A stretch of DNA of 9,983 bases from Methanobacteriota archaeon. Lineage in GTDB: Archaea > Halobacteriota > Bog-38 > Methanoflorentales > Methanoflorentaceae. Shown in pieces: positions 1 to 7,207 of this stretch; positions within the stretch are counted from its first letter, which is position 1, and every line of letters starts with the position of its first letter. The stretch covers positions 1-9,983 of the forward strand of contig PMYA01000136.1 in assembly GCA_003170935.1 (NCBI GenBank). Reading direction: 5' to 3'. The position numbers and the translations under genes are program-made. The notes beneath the pieces were generated by a model that was not told where the DNA came from, searched no databases, and saw only the letters and a list, made by a program, of their open reading frames with translations.

Positions 1-28
1 CCTCACGTTGTGTTGAAATTTCCGTGTC

Positions 29-53
29 TTTATATACTATATCTTTATAAATA
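29..53 (+). promoter_or_regulatory. Two candidate TATA boxes upstream of the methyltransferase gene
   Basis: Two archaeal TATA-like boxes lie close together: TTTATATA at 29-36 and TTTATAAATA at 44-53. Archaeal transcription normally starts about 25 nt downstream of the box, so the second would give a start near 75-80 and a leader of about 70 nt before the ATG at 147. No clear purine-rich BRE precedes either box. The upstream gene is outside the window, so one box could instead belong to a divergent gene. The assignment rests on motif and position only. Confidence 0.4.
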
Positions 54-128
54 GGTTGCGAGGCAAGTAGCGTTAAATCAGCGTGCCCAAAAGCGCTAAA
101 GCGCAACGGACGCCTTATTACTGGTAAT

Positions 129-135
129 GGGGTGA
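129..135 (+). promoter_or_regulatory. Shine-Dalgarno site setting the start of the methyltransferase gene
   Basis: GGGGTGA at 129-135 matches the archaeal anti-Shine-Dalgarno and lies 11 nt before the ATG at 147. It overlaps an in-frame GTG at 132 that would lengthen the protein by five residues. Because the site serves the ATG and covers the GTG, the ATG is preferred. The ATG start also puts the conserved pterin-pocket residues at the numbering I recall for bacterial MeTr. Confidence 0.6.
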
Positions 136-146
136 CAAATACATCT

Positions 147-929
147 ATGATAATCATTGGCGGCAACATCAACGGCTACTCAAAAACTGTTGGGGCCATC
201 ATCGATAGACGAGACACGAAAGCCGTTCAGGATCTAGCAATTCGCCAAGTTGACGTGGGGGCACAAATCATTGACCTTAACGTCGGGCTTGGAAAGAGTG
301 ACGCAGCCGACCTTATGAAGTGGCTGGTGGCGACAGTGCAAGATGTGGCCGATGTTACGCTTTCGATCGATACTCCGAAACTCGATGTGATGAAAGCAGG
401 TATAAGTGAGGTCAAAGGAAGATCTATGATCAATTCGATCTCTGCTGAACAGGAGAAGATGACGACGCTTTTTCCGCTTGCTGCAGAATACGACTCAGAA
501 ATTATTTGCATGACGATGGACGAGCACTACATCCTTGGCGACGTAGACAAACGAGTAGAACGGGCGGCGATAATCGTCGCAGGCGCCTGCGAGCACGGAA
601 TTGGCGTCGAGAAGCTTTACGTTGATCCGGTTTGTCTTCCGGTGAGCACAGCTCAAGATCAGGCACCGGCAGTTGTCGAAGCGGTACGGCGAATTGGAAT
701 GCTTACCAGTCCTGCTTCCGTGTTAAAAACGACCGTTGGACTCAGCAATATCTCACACGATACCAAGAACCCGCGGCTTATCGAAAGAACGTTTTTAGCC
801 ATGCTTATTGGCGCCGGTCTTTCTTCAGCAATAATAAACACTGAGGACCGAGACTTAGTAGACACGATAAAAACATGCGACGTGCTGCTTAACAAAGATA
901 TATATGCCGCGGATTATTTGAAAGCGTAA
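147..929 (+). CDS. Methyl-pterin:corrinoid protein methyltransferase-like protein (MeTr/AcsE type, pterin-binding TIM barrel)
   Basis: This 260-aa protein resembles over its full length the methyltetrahydrofolate:corrinoid iron-sulfur protein methyltransferase of the Wood-Ljungdahl pathway (about 262 aa in Moorella). That enzyme moves a methyl group between a tetrahydropterin N5 and a cob(I)amide in the cytoplasm. Visible motifs in order are GGNING (5-10), DLNVG (43-47), LSIDTPK (72-78), MINS (94-97), YVDP (158-161), a run of Pro/Val/Ala ending AQDQAP (169-174) and GLSNIS (198-203). Asp75, Asn96 and Asp160 match in type and number the pterin-contacting residues I recall for Moorella, and Asn201 matches its catalytic Asn199. 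The N-terminal GERING motif of bacterial MeTr is changed to GGNING. In an archaeon the substrate could be methyl-tetrahydromethanopterin, methyl-tetrahydrofolate or another methyl donor; this is inference. An alternative GTG start at 132 adds five residues. The partner corrinoid protein is not in the window. The next gene has its own promoter, so co-transcription with the ATP synthase is not indicated. Confidence 0.85.
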   Translation: MIIIGGNINGYSKTVGAIIDRRDTKAVQDLAIRQVDVGAQIIDLNVGLGKSDAADLMKWLVATVQDVADVTLSIDTPKLDVMKAGISEVKGRSMINSISAEQEKMTTLFPLAAEYDSEIICMTMDEHYILGDVDKRVERAAIIVAGACEHGIGVEKLYVDPVCLPVSTAQDQAPAVVEAVRRIGMLTSPASVLKTTVGLSNISHDTKNPRLIERTFLAMLIGAGLSSAIINTEDRDLVDTIKTCDVLLNKDIYAADYLKA

Positions 930-995
930 AACTAAACGTGCTGATGGGGCAGTTTGTTTATTTAAGCTTATAAGGTGCTTAGTGCGTGTCTCAAC

Positions 996-1026
996 TTTTT
1001 CCTAAAGCTTAAATACATCCCTTTTT
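996..1026 (+). terminator. Possible T-tract termination region after the methyltransferase gene
   Basis: TTTTT occurs at 996-1000 and again at 1022-1026, within the spacer after the methyltransferase stop at 929. Archaeal RNA polymerase can terminate on such T-runs without a hairpin, and none is evident here. The second run lies between the candidate TATA box and the start of the next operon, so it may simply be promoter sequence. Confidence 0.25.
1004..1015 (+). promoter_or_regulatory. BRE/TATA promoter of the ATP synthase operon
   Basis: AAAGCTTAAATA (1004-1015) combines a purine-rich BRE-like start with a TATA-like core, CTTAAATA at 1008-1015. Transcription would be expected to start about 25 nt downstream, near 1035-1040, giving a short leader before the ATG at 1052. 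A second A/T-rich stretch at 961-974 could be an alternative box. No other comparable box appears upstream of the H, I, K, E, C, F, A and B genes, which is consistent with one long transcript. Confidence 0.55.
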
Positions 1027-1051
1027 ATTATACCGGCATGGGTTTGGTCAC

Positions 1052-1375
1052 ATGAAGTCAGAGATATTGTCTGAGATTAAGGCGGCTGAAGCAGAAGCCC
1101 AGCGTATGATCGACGAAGCACAGACCCAAAAAGAGGCCACTATCGAGGAAGCAAAAAAGAAATCGTTTGACATTATCGATGCTGCAGAGCAAGAAGCGAG
1201 CAAGATAGCAGACGATTTGAATGCGAGCGCCGACGCAGAAATAAATAAAACTAAGCAAGAGATCCACGACGCAGGACAGAAAGATATTTTAAGCGTCAAG
1301 GAGCGCGCAGAGAAAAAGCACGCTGAAGCGCTTTCTTTTTTAGTTGAGGAGTTTAAGAGGACCTATCATGTTTGA
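1052..1375 (+). CDS. ahaH: A-type ATP synthase subunit H (AhaH), peripheral stalk
   Basis: This 107-aa protein is rich in Ala, Glu, Lys and Gln and has nearly continuous helical heptad character, with no membrane segment. That is the form of the archaeal H subunit, which pairs with subunit E as a right-handed coiled coil linking the A3B3 head to membrane subunit I as part of the stator. Its size (about 100-110 aa) and first place in the operon match Methanosarcina-type aha clusters. The start is the ATG at 1052, preceded only by a weak Shine-Dalgarno (GGTTTGG). The ATG at 1038 is out of frame and meets a stop at once. The 3' end overlaps the next gene by 8 nt, suggesting translational coupling. 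Coiled-coil proteins of low complexity are hard to assign alone; the operon position makes this call firm. Confidence 0.88.
   Translation: MKSEILSEIKAAEAEAQRMIDEAQTQKEATIEEAKKKSFDIIDAAEQEASKIADDLNASADAEINKTKQEIHDAGQKDILSVKERAEKKHAEALSFLVEEFKRTYHV
1355..1361 (+). promoter_or_regulatory. Shine-Dalgarno site setting the start of subunit I
   Basis: AAGAGGA at 1355-1361 lies 6 nt before the ATG at 1368, inside the end of the H gene. It favours 1368 over an in-frame TTG at 1344 and over the internal ATG at 1386 (which begins MRKVIIAG). Confidence 0.6.
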
Positions 1376-3278
1376 GCCGCAACCGATGAGGAAAGTCATC
1401 ATTGCAGGATCTAAAGATTATATGAAGATCGCGATAGATGCGATGCACAAGCATGACGTCGTTCACATTACAGACTTCGTTGATGAAGATGAAGATTTCA
1501 AAATCGGCAAGCCGCACGAGAGCATCACCAAGCTTTCAGAGCGTGCAGTTTCTCTTCGCTCTCTAGCTAGTTATCTCAGCATTAAAGGCAAAGTAGACAT
1601 TCCGAACAAATACCCCGAAGGGGCCATAATCGATACGATCGATGCGAAGACTGAGCAACTAGACGTTGAAGTCACACAAGTGACCGACAAAATCAGCGAA
1701 ATAGACTCCAAGATCAAAGACATCAATGATAAAAAGCGGTTGCTTGAGCCTCTCAAGAATTTTGACCTACCCTTAGAATTATATACAGGGTATCAATCGC
1801 TCGCGGTGTTCGTTGGGACATTGAAAAACTCACCAATCATCAGCGACATAACTGACGACTATGAGTTAGAAACTGCCCCATATGGACGGGGCCGTACAAT
1901 CTCTCTTTTTGTGCCTCGAGAATTCGAGGGTGAGACTCTAAAACGCTTACAGGAACAGGGATATGCTGCTCTTCCGCTCCCTAAAATGGAGGGAGTTCCA
2001 AAGGAAATACTCGTAAACCTAGAAGCTCAGCTAGCCGAACTTCAATCGGAAAAGCAAAAGTGTGAAGGGGATCTTGTCGACCTCCGCAAGAAGCACATCG
2101 AGTATATACTCGCTTCAGATGAATACCTTTCAATTGAAACGCAAAAGGCAGAAGCCCCGCTACGGTTCGCTACTACAAAAAATGCGTTTATCGTCGAAGG
2201 ATGGATTCCTACGAAGGATCTCGGATTGATCCAAAGCGATCTGGACCGCGCAACAAACGGGCACGTTGTTGTCTCGGTTGACAGTTCTGAAGCTGTCGAT
2301 GTAGAAAAAGTCCCTATTGCGCTCAAAAACCCATTGCCTTCAAAACCGCTTGAGGTCCTCGTGAGGGCTTTTTCACTTCCTAAGTATAATGAAATCGATC
2401 CCACGAAGTTGATGACGTTTATGTACCCTGCGCTCTTCGGCTTAATGTTGGGTGACGTGGGTTATGGCCTTCTTGTTATCGCGCTTGGACTCCTCGTGAG
2501 CCGAGTAATAAAATCCCAAGGCATGCGCGATTTGGCAAAGATTGGCGTTTATGCAGGCGTGTTCTCAGTTATTTTCGGATTTATTTTCAATGAGTTTTTT
2601 GGAGTCGAACCTTTTGGGCACAGGGGGTACCTTACGTTCATCGAGTATCCTACAGTTACGCGTTTGGACAACGTATTAACGCTGCTAATTGTAACTTTGG
2701 TCATTGGCTTGCTCATGCTAACGCTGGGGTACGTTTTGGGATTTATTAATGAGTACAGGCAGCACGGGTTAAAGCATGCTGTCTTTGCAAAGGTGAGCTG
2801 GCTTATGATGCTTTGGGGCGGAACCATTGCCGTCGCACTCGTCTTGCCGGCCATGTCATCGGGCACCGGTATCCAACTCTCTTTAGGATTGATCGCAGGG
2901 CTGGTCCTTCTTGTTGTTGGCTTTATCTTTATGTTTATGGGGGAAGGCGCGATAGGTATTGCTGAGCTCCCGTCGCTTCTATCTAATGTGCTATCATACA
3001 CGCGATTGCTCTCTATAGGCGTATCTTCGATGGGTATCGCCCTTGCTGTAAACAAGCTGTCTGACGCGCTATTTTTTTCGAAAGGAGGCATTTTTGTCAT
3101 TTTTGGTGTCCTTTTGTTGATCGCCGGTCATGCGATTAATACGGTATTGGGAATTTTAGATTCTGGATTGCAGGCGTTGAGATTACATTATGTTGAATTC
3201 TTTACGAAATTCTATAGTGGCGGGGGTATGAAGTACATACCTTTTGGTTTTGAGAGAAAGTACACGGAGGAAAAATAA
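1368..3278 (+). CDS. atpI: A-type ATP synthase subunit I (AhaI), membrane stator subunit a
   Basis: This 636-aa protein is the large membrane stator subunit, equivalent to V-ATPase subunit a. It forms the two half-channels through which ions reach and leave the proteolipid ring. Residues 1 to about 345 are a soluble cytoplasmic domain with charged helical stretches near 85-130 and 215-250 that bind the peripheral stalks. From about 347 to the end the chain is a multi-helix membrane domain with GDVGYG at 362-367. The essential buried arginines of the family are visible: R546 in YTRLL and R605 in ALRLHYVEFF, corresponding to R735 and R799 of yeast Vph1p as I recall them. The length is normal for archaeal AtpI (about 620-680 aa). 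The start overlaps the H gene by 8 nt, and the stop is followed directly by the K start codon with no intervening base. No truncation or frameshift is seen. Confidence 0.95.
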   Translation: MFEPQPMRKVIIAGSKDYMKIAIDAMHKHDVVHITDFVDEDEDFKIGKPHESITKLSERAVSLRSLASYLSIKGKVDIPNKYPEGAIIDTIDAKTEQLDVEVTQVTDKISEIDSKIKDINDKKRLLEPLKNFDLPLELYTGYQSLAVFVGTLKNSPIISDITDDYELETAPYGRGRTISLFVPREFEGETLKRLQEQGYAALPLPKMEGVPKEILVNLEAQLAELQSEKQKCEGDLVDLRKKHIEYILASDEYLSIETQKAEAPLRFATTKNAFIVEGWIPTKDLGLIQSDLDRATNGHVVVSVDSSEAVDVEKVPIALKNPLPSKPLEVLVRAFSLPKYNEIDPTKLMTFMYPALFGLMLGDVGYGLLVIALGLLVSRVIKSQGMRDLAKIGVYAGVFSVIFGFIFNEFFGVEPFGHRGYLTFIEYPTVTRLDNVLTLLIVTLVIGLLMLTLGYVLGFINEYRQHGLKHAVFAKVSWLMMLWGGTIAVALVLPAMSSGTGIQLSLGLIAGLVLLVVGFIFMFMGEGAIGIAELPSLLSNVLSYTRLLSIGVSSMGIALAVNKLSDALFFSKGGIFVIFGVLLLIAGHAINTVLGILDSGLQALRLHYVEFFTKFYSGGGMKYIPFGFERKYTEEK

Positions 3279-3521
3279 ATGGTAGATCCTATGGGAGCAG
3301 GGCTGGTCGCAATAGCTTCAGCTATAGCGGTCGGCGCAACTGGAATCGCAGCCGCAATGGGCGAGCAGATGATTGGTTCAGCAGCCATTGGAGTCATGGC
3401 GGAAGATGAGGGCTTCTTCGGAAAGGGCCTTGTAATGACCGTCATACCGGAGTCGATTGTCATCTTCGGGCTTGTTGTGGCGTTAATATTGCTGTTTGTA
3501 ACCCTACCTGCGTTAGGTTGA
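3279..3521 (+). CDS. atpK: A-type ATP synthase subunit K (AhaK), proteolipid rotor ring subunit c
   Basis: This 80-aa membrane protein makes one helical hairpin: helix 1 about 5-41, a polar loop with AEDEG (41-45), and helix 2 about 50-76. The ion-carrying carboxylate is E58 in VIPESIVIFG (55-64), a stretch typical of methanogen proteolipids. Several copies form the rotating ring against subunit I. Helix 1 holds G28-E29-Q30, and the glycine-zipper positions of many c subunits are partly alanine (GIAAAMG, 22-28). A Ser beside the carboxylate (S59) and nearby polar side chains in helix 1 leave open Na+ or H+ coupling; sequence alone does not decide this. The protein is not duplicated or fused, unlike the four-helix proteolipids of some archaea. 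CGGAGG at 3265-3270 lies 8 nt before the ATG, which directly follows the stop of subunit I. Confidence 0.95.
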   Translation: MVDPMGAGLVAIASAIAVGATGIAAAMGEQMIGSAAIGVMAEDEGFFGKGLVMTVIPESIVIFGLVVALILLFVTLPALG

Positions 3522-3527
3522 GGACGT

Positions 3528-4076
3528 ATGGGTTTGGAAGTCGTCGTCAAAGACGTTCTAACGCGAGGAGAGGAGGACGCGAATCGCATCAGACAAGAAG
3601 GGAGTGACGAAGCGAATGCGATCATCGTAGGCGCCGAAAAAACGGCACGTCAGATCCGTGAAGAAAAACGTGAGCAGACGGCCGAGCAAATTGAACGTCG
3701 GAAAAACAGAGAGATCTCAAGCGCGAATCTCGAGGTTAAGCGGGCCACTCTGAATGTTAAAAAGGACTTGTTTGATCGAGTATACCACGAAGCGATCGAG
3801 AAGCTAACTTCACTTCCCGAATCAGAACGAGAGAAAATTATCAAAAAGCTTCTGGAATCGCAGACAGATTCTACTCGGGTTTTTTCGAACGAAAACGACG
3901 AGTCTATGGTCAAACGAATTAGCAGCCTGGAGTATGGTGGTACGATTCAGTGCTCGGGCGGCGTAATGTTAGAAAACGAGGATGGTACGGTACTACAAGA
4001 CCTGACATTTGATTCGATTCTCAAGAACGTGCGAGATAGGTCTTTGAAACAACTCTTGCAGATTTTAAGCGTGTGA
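3528..4076 (+). CDS. atpE: A-type ATP synthase subunit E (AhaE), peripheral stalk
   Basis: This 182-aa protein has the standard two-part form of subunit E. Residues 1 to about 100 are a long charged helix, rich in Glu, Arg, Lys and Ala, that coils with subunit H. Residues from about 100 to 182 form the mixed globular head that binds the top of the B subunit. The C-terminal half contains GGVMLENEDGTV (144-155), matching the GGV-x-DGxI-type signature of the family. It belongs to the stator that resists rotor torque. The start ATG lies 6 nt after the K stop codon, and the Shine-Dalgarno GAGGA shares bases with that stop (TGA). The length is close to the usual 180-200 aa. No anomaly is seen. Confidence 0.93.
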   Translation: MGLEVVVKDVLTRGEEDANRIRQEGSDEANAIIVGAEKTARQIREEKREQTAEQIERRKNREISSANLEVKRATLNVKKDLFDRVYHEAIEKLTSLPESEREKIIKKLLESQTDSTRVFSNENDESMVKRISSLEYGGTIQCSGGVMLENEDGTVLQDLTFDSILKNVRDRSLKQLLQILSV

Positions 4077-4082
4077 GGACGG

Positions 4083-5138
4083 ATGAAAGCGCCGGCAAAA
4101 AAGCGCAGATACACAGGGTCAAAATCGAGATACGCCTACGGCACTGCACGAGTGCATGCTATGAGGGTCAAGCTCTTTCCGCCTGAGACTTATACAAAAA
4201 TGCTCATGATGGCGCTTCCCGAATTAGCTCGCTTTATTGAGGAGTCAGAGTACAAGGCCGAAGTCGACGAGCTCGCGCGCAAACACTCTGGTATTGACCT
4301 CATCGAATTTGCCACTCATCTCAATTTGGCTCGAACCTTCGTTAAGCTTACTGAGATGACGATGGGCGAACCTCACGACTTAATAGTGGAATACTTGAGA
4401 CGCTGGGACATCCGGGAAATTAAAACCGTATTAAGAGGAAAACTATCCGGCGCCTCAGAAGAAGAGATATTAAGGGTACTCGTCCCGAGCGGTGAGCTCT
4501 CGCTTGATTTTTTGCAGACTCTGGTACGGAAACCAAGCGTTGATGAAGTCATCGCGGCTCTGAAGGGAACACTTTACTACGAGATCATAAAAGACATCGA
4601 CTATTCTGAGTCTTTGATGAAGCTGGAAGACGCTCTAGACAAGTTCTATTACGTGCGGATGGTTGAAATCGTCTCAAGAATCACGGGCTCCTCGCTATAT
4701 TTACGCGTTATTCAGATGGAGATCGACGTTGCCAATCTGAAAACTATTTTCAGGTTGAGAAATGCTGGCATTTCTGGCACACGAGCACTTGAGTATATCA
4801 TACCAAATGGCCTTTACCTTAGCGATAAAGACATTGAAAAATTGATTAATGTGCCGTTTGAGGATTTTGTCACCCTACTCAATAAATACCCGTATTGGAG
4901 TGCCATCTCCGACATCGTCACTGACCGAGTGGAATCGCTGAGCAAAGTCGAAGTGCGGTTAGATAAATTCTTGAACGAGCACGTTTGGAAAACCTCAACG
5001 ACTTACCCGCTAACTGTACTTCCGATGCTTGGATATATGTTAAGCAAGGACACGGAAGTCACAAACATCCAGGCTATCGCTCGAGGAAAAGAAGCAGGGC
5101 TTCCGGAAGCTATCATTAAAGATCATCTGATTCTGTAA
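4083..5138 (+). CDS. atpC: A-type ATP synthase subunit C (AhaC), rotor coupler (V-type subunit d equivalent)
   Basis: This 351-aa, mostly helical soluble protein matches the funnel-shaped subunit C/d that sits on the proteolipid ring and socketed central stalk (D and F), transmitting torque. Family-like stretches include RVHAMRVKLFP (23-33), FIEESEYKAEVDELA (51-65), YLRRWDIREIKTVLRGK (104-120) and LEIDV-like MEIDVANLKTIFRLR (212-226). The repeated pattern of helices followed by NLKTIFRLR-type segments is typical. The first 20 residues are basic and poorly conserved (KKRRYTGSKSRYAYG), as in Methanosarcina homologues. The ATG at 4083 lies 6 nt after the E stop, with GAGG overlapping that stop codon. 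A 38-nt gap with a weak CACA/TGTG hairpin (5143-5154) follows it. Confidence 0.93.
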   Translation: MKAPAKKRRYTGSKSRYAYGTARVHAMRVKLFPPETYTKMLMMALPELARFIEESEYKAEVDELARKHSGIDLIEFATHLNLARTFVKLTEMTMGEPHDLIVEYLRRWDIREIKTVLRGKLSGASEEEILRVLVPSGELSLDFLQTLVRKPSVDEVIAALKGTLYYEIIKDIDYSESLMKLEDALDKFYYVRMVEIVSRITGSSLYLRVIQMEIDVANLKTIFRLRNAGISGTRALEYIIPNGLYLSDKDIEKLINVPFEDFVTLLNKYPYWSAISDIVTDRVESLSKVEVRLDKFLNEHVWKTSTTYPLTVLPMLGYMLSKDTEVTNIQAIARGKEAGLPEAIIKDHLIL

Positions 5139-5166
5139 TAAACACAATTCTGTGATAGAAAAATGC

Positions 5167-5172
5167 GGTGAT
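5167..5172 (+). promoter_or_regulatory. Shine-Dalgarno site setting the start of subunit F
   Basis: GGTGAT at 5167-5172 is an exact complement of the conserved 3' end of archaeal 16S rRNA and lies 4 nt before a GTG at 5177. It overlaps the earlier in-frame GTG at 5168, so it favours the shorter protein beginning MEVAVVG. Confidence 0.6.
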
Positions 5173-5176
5173 TCGC

Positions 5177-5479
5177 GTGGAAGTTGCAGTTGTAGGTAGT
5201 GCGGATTTTGTGACTGGCTTTTTATTAGCTGGCGTGCGAAAAACGTTTATCACCACCGACGCTGATTTGGAGCCGACTCTTAAGGAGGTCCTTAAAGAAG
5301 AGGATATCGGGATTTTGATCATGAACAGCGACGACGTAGAAAAGCTGTCGGCGCCTTTGCGCATAGCTTTGGACGATTCGGTCGAGCCGACCGTCATCTC
5401 GATTGGTGGAGCGGCAGATGAACGTACTCATCTGAGAGAGAAGATTAAGCGATCTGTAGGTGTTGACTTGTGGAAGTAG
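5177..5479 (+). CDS. atpF: A-type ATP synthase subunit F (AhaF), central stalk
   Basis: This 100-aa protein has the compact alpha/beta form of subunit F, which sits on the side of the axle subunit D and modulates ATPase activity. The N-terminus [20 protein letters not shown] (1-20) is the hallmark, followed by an IGILIMNSD strand and a final hydrophobic-basic tail ending VGVDLWK. The start is taken as the GTG at 5177, because family members begin at this point and GGTGAT precedes it. A GTG at 5168 would add three residues (MIR). The 3' end overlaps the catalytic A gene by 10 nt, which suggests coupled translation of F and A. Confidence 0.92.
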   Translation: MEVAVVGSADFVTGFLLAGVRKTFITTDADLEPTLKEVLKEEDIGILIMNSDDVEKLSAPLRIALDDSVEPTVISIGGAADERTHLREKIKRSVGVDLWK

Positions 5480-7197
5480 AACAAAAGGGGAGGATTTACA
5501 GGGTTGCAGGACCCGTCGTTACCGCCACTGGGATTGAAGCAAAAATGTATGACCTTGTCAAGGTCGGTAATGAAGGCTTGCTCGGTGAGGTAATTGGGAT
5601 CGACCGCGATAAATTTATCATTCAAGTTTATGAAGACACGTCAGGCGTTAGGCCTGGGGAACCTGTTGAAAACACGGGCCTCCCTCTCTCGGTTGAGCTA
5701 GGGCCTGGTCTGTTAAGTTCAATTTATGATGGTATTCAACGACCGCTTCCGGTTTTGAACGCTCAGCTGGGCGACTTCATCGAGAGGGGGGTTGCTGCTG
5801 CGGGACTCGATCACGCAAAGAAGTGGAATTTCGTTCCTGAGGCGAAAATTGGGGAGGAAGTTCGAGGAGGGCAAGCTATTGGGTACGTGCAAGAGACCGC
5901 CAACCTAAAGCACAAGATCATGGTTCCGCCTGGCAAGAGGGGGACGATAACAAGCATCGAGTCAGGCGAACACACCGTAGATGATGTAATCTGCATACTT
6001 GATGACGGAACAGAACTTAAGCTGATGCAGGAATGGCCTGTCCGCGTGTCAAGACCATCTGTTGAGAAGCTTATGCCGGATATCCCACTTATTACTGGGC
6101 AACGCATTCTCGACGCTCTATTCCCTGTAGCAAAAGGTGGAACCGCAGCTATCCCTGGGCCATTTGGCTCTGGAAAGACGGTTGCTCAGCAACAACTCGC
6201 TAAATGGTCAGATACACAGATAGTAGTGTACATAGGCTGTGGAGAGCGCGGTAATGAGATGGCAGACGTGCTTACGGAATTCCCAGAGCTCGAAGACCCC
6301 CAAACAAATGCGCCACTTATGGATCGAACGGTGCTTGTAGCAAATACGTCCAACATGCCAGTTGCAGCGCGGGAAGCGTCCGTTTACACAGGTGTGACCA
6401 TCGCCGAATATTTCCGTGACATGGGATATGACGTCTCGCTTATGGCAGACTCAACGTCACGTTGGGCCGAAGCGATGCGTGAGATCTCCTCCCGTCTGGA
6501 AGAAATGCCCGGCGAAGAGGGATATCCTGCTTACCTTGCTGCGAGGCTTTCAGAGTTTTATGAGCGAGCTGGGCGCGTTAAGACGCTCGGCGGTGATGAA
6601 GGATCAATCACCGTTATCGGGGCGGTTAGCCCACCCGGAGGCGATTTCTCAGAACCCGTGACCCAAAACACGCTCAGAATAGTAAAGGTTTTTTGGGCTC
6701 TTGATAGTAAGCTCTCACAACGAAGGCATTTCCCATCGATCAATTGGTTGGACTCTTATAGCCTATACACTCAAAACCTTACAGACTGGTTTGTTGGTAA
6801 CGTGGCGGGAGACTGGGAAGAGCTGAGAATGCGAGCTATGGCAATTCTTCAGAAAGAAAGCGAATTGCAGGAAGTCGTGCAACTCGTGGGATCCGACGCT
6901 CTTCCCGATGATGAGCAACTGACACTAGAGGTTGCACGGATGATTCGAGAGTACTTTTTGCAGCAGAATGCCTATCACGAGGTTGATACCTATTGTCCGC
7001 TGCAGAAGCAACATGATATGCTAGCAGCTATCATGGTTTATGACGACCTCGCGAGAAATGCCCTTAACATGGGAAAATTAGTCGATGAGATCGTCAATGT
7101 CCCTGCAAAAGCAGAGCTGGCACAGATAAAATTTGAAGAAGAATACACTGCAAAGCTGGAAGAGATTGAAACGGCCTTGCGAGCAGAACTGGCTTAG
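5470..7197 (+). CDS. atpA: A-type ATP synthase subunit A (AhaA), catalytic subunit
   Basis: This 575-aa catalytic subunit carries out ATP synthesis or hydrolysis at the A/B interfaces of the A3B3 head. The domains run in order: beta-barrel (1 to about 75), the non-homologous insert typical of A/V-type catalytic subunits (about 110-190), the nucleotide-binding core (about 195-440) and a helical C-terminal domain. The Walker A motif is GPFGSGKT (230-237). The GERGNE motif (258-263) supplies the catalytic glutamate, and [13 protein letters not shown] (323-335) is the Walker B region. [17 protein letters not shown] (352-368) is a strong family signature. The length is standard, with no intein at the P-loop although catalytic A subunits sometimes carry one. 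The start is the GTG at 5470, overlapping the F gene, with AGGTG at 5458-5462 seven nt upstream. The stop is followed 10 nt later by the B start codon. Confidence 0.97.
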   Translation: MEVEQKGRIYRVAGPVVTATGIEAKMYDLVKVGNEGLLGEVIGIDRDKFIIQVYEDTSGVRPGEPVENTGLPLSVELGPGLLSSIYDGIQRPLPVLNAQLGDFIERGVAAAGLDHAKKWNFVPEAKIGEEVRGGQAIGYVQETANLKHKIMVPPGKRGTITSIESGEHTVDDVICILDDGTELKLMQEWPVRVSRPSVEKLMPDIPLITGQRILDALFPVAKGGTAAIPGPFGSGKTVAQQQLAKWSDTQIVVYIGCGERGNEMADVLTEFPELEDPQTNAPLMDRTVLVANTSNMPVAAREASVYTGVTIAEYFRDMGYDVSLMADSTSRWAEAMREISSRLEEMPGEEGYPAYLAARLSEFYERAGRVKTLGGDEGSITVIGAVSPPGGDFSEPVTQNTLRIVKVFWALDSKLSQRRHFPSINWLDSYSLYTQNLTDWFVGNVAGDWEELRMRAMAILQKESELQEVVQLVGSDALPDDEQLTLEVARMIREYFLQQNAYHEVDTYCPLQKQHDMLAAIMVYDDLARNALNMGKLVDEIVNVPAKAELAQIKFEEEYTAKLEEIETALRAELA

Positions 7198-7204
7198 GGT
7201 GGAG
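7198..7204 (+). promoter_or_regulatory. Shine-Dalgarno site setting the start of subunit B
   Basis: GGTGGAG at 7198-7204 directly follows the stop of subunit A and precedes the ATG at 7208. It supports that start over an in-frame upstream ATG at 7133, which would lie within the A gene and add 25 residues with no family similarity. Confidence 0.6.
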
Positions 7205-7207
7205 AAA

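Noticed and set aside
2549..3100. A 183-codon open frame on the minus strand across the membrane domain of subunit I.
   Set aside because: It lies entirely inside a firmly identified gene, has no start context, and its low-complexity Ser/Pro/Thr/Lys composition is that of a reverse-strand shadow.
3212..3625. A 137-codon minus-strand frame across the K gene.
   Set aside because: Antisense to the conserved proteolipid gene and the ends of its neighbours; rich in Ala/Ser/Pro as expected from the complement, with no recognisable motif.
5143..5154. CACA-ATTC-TGTG hairpin in the C-F gap as a regulatory stem.
   Set aside because: Four weak pairs only, with no T-run or conserved context.
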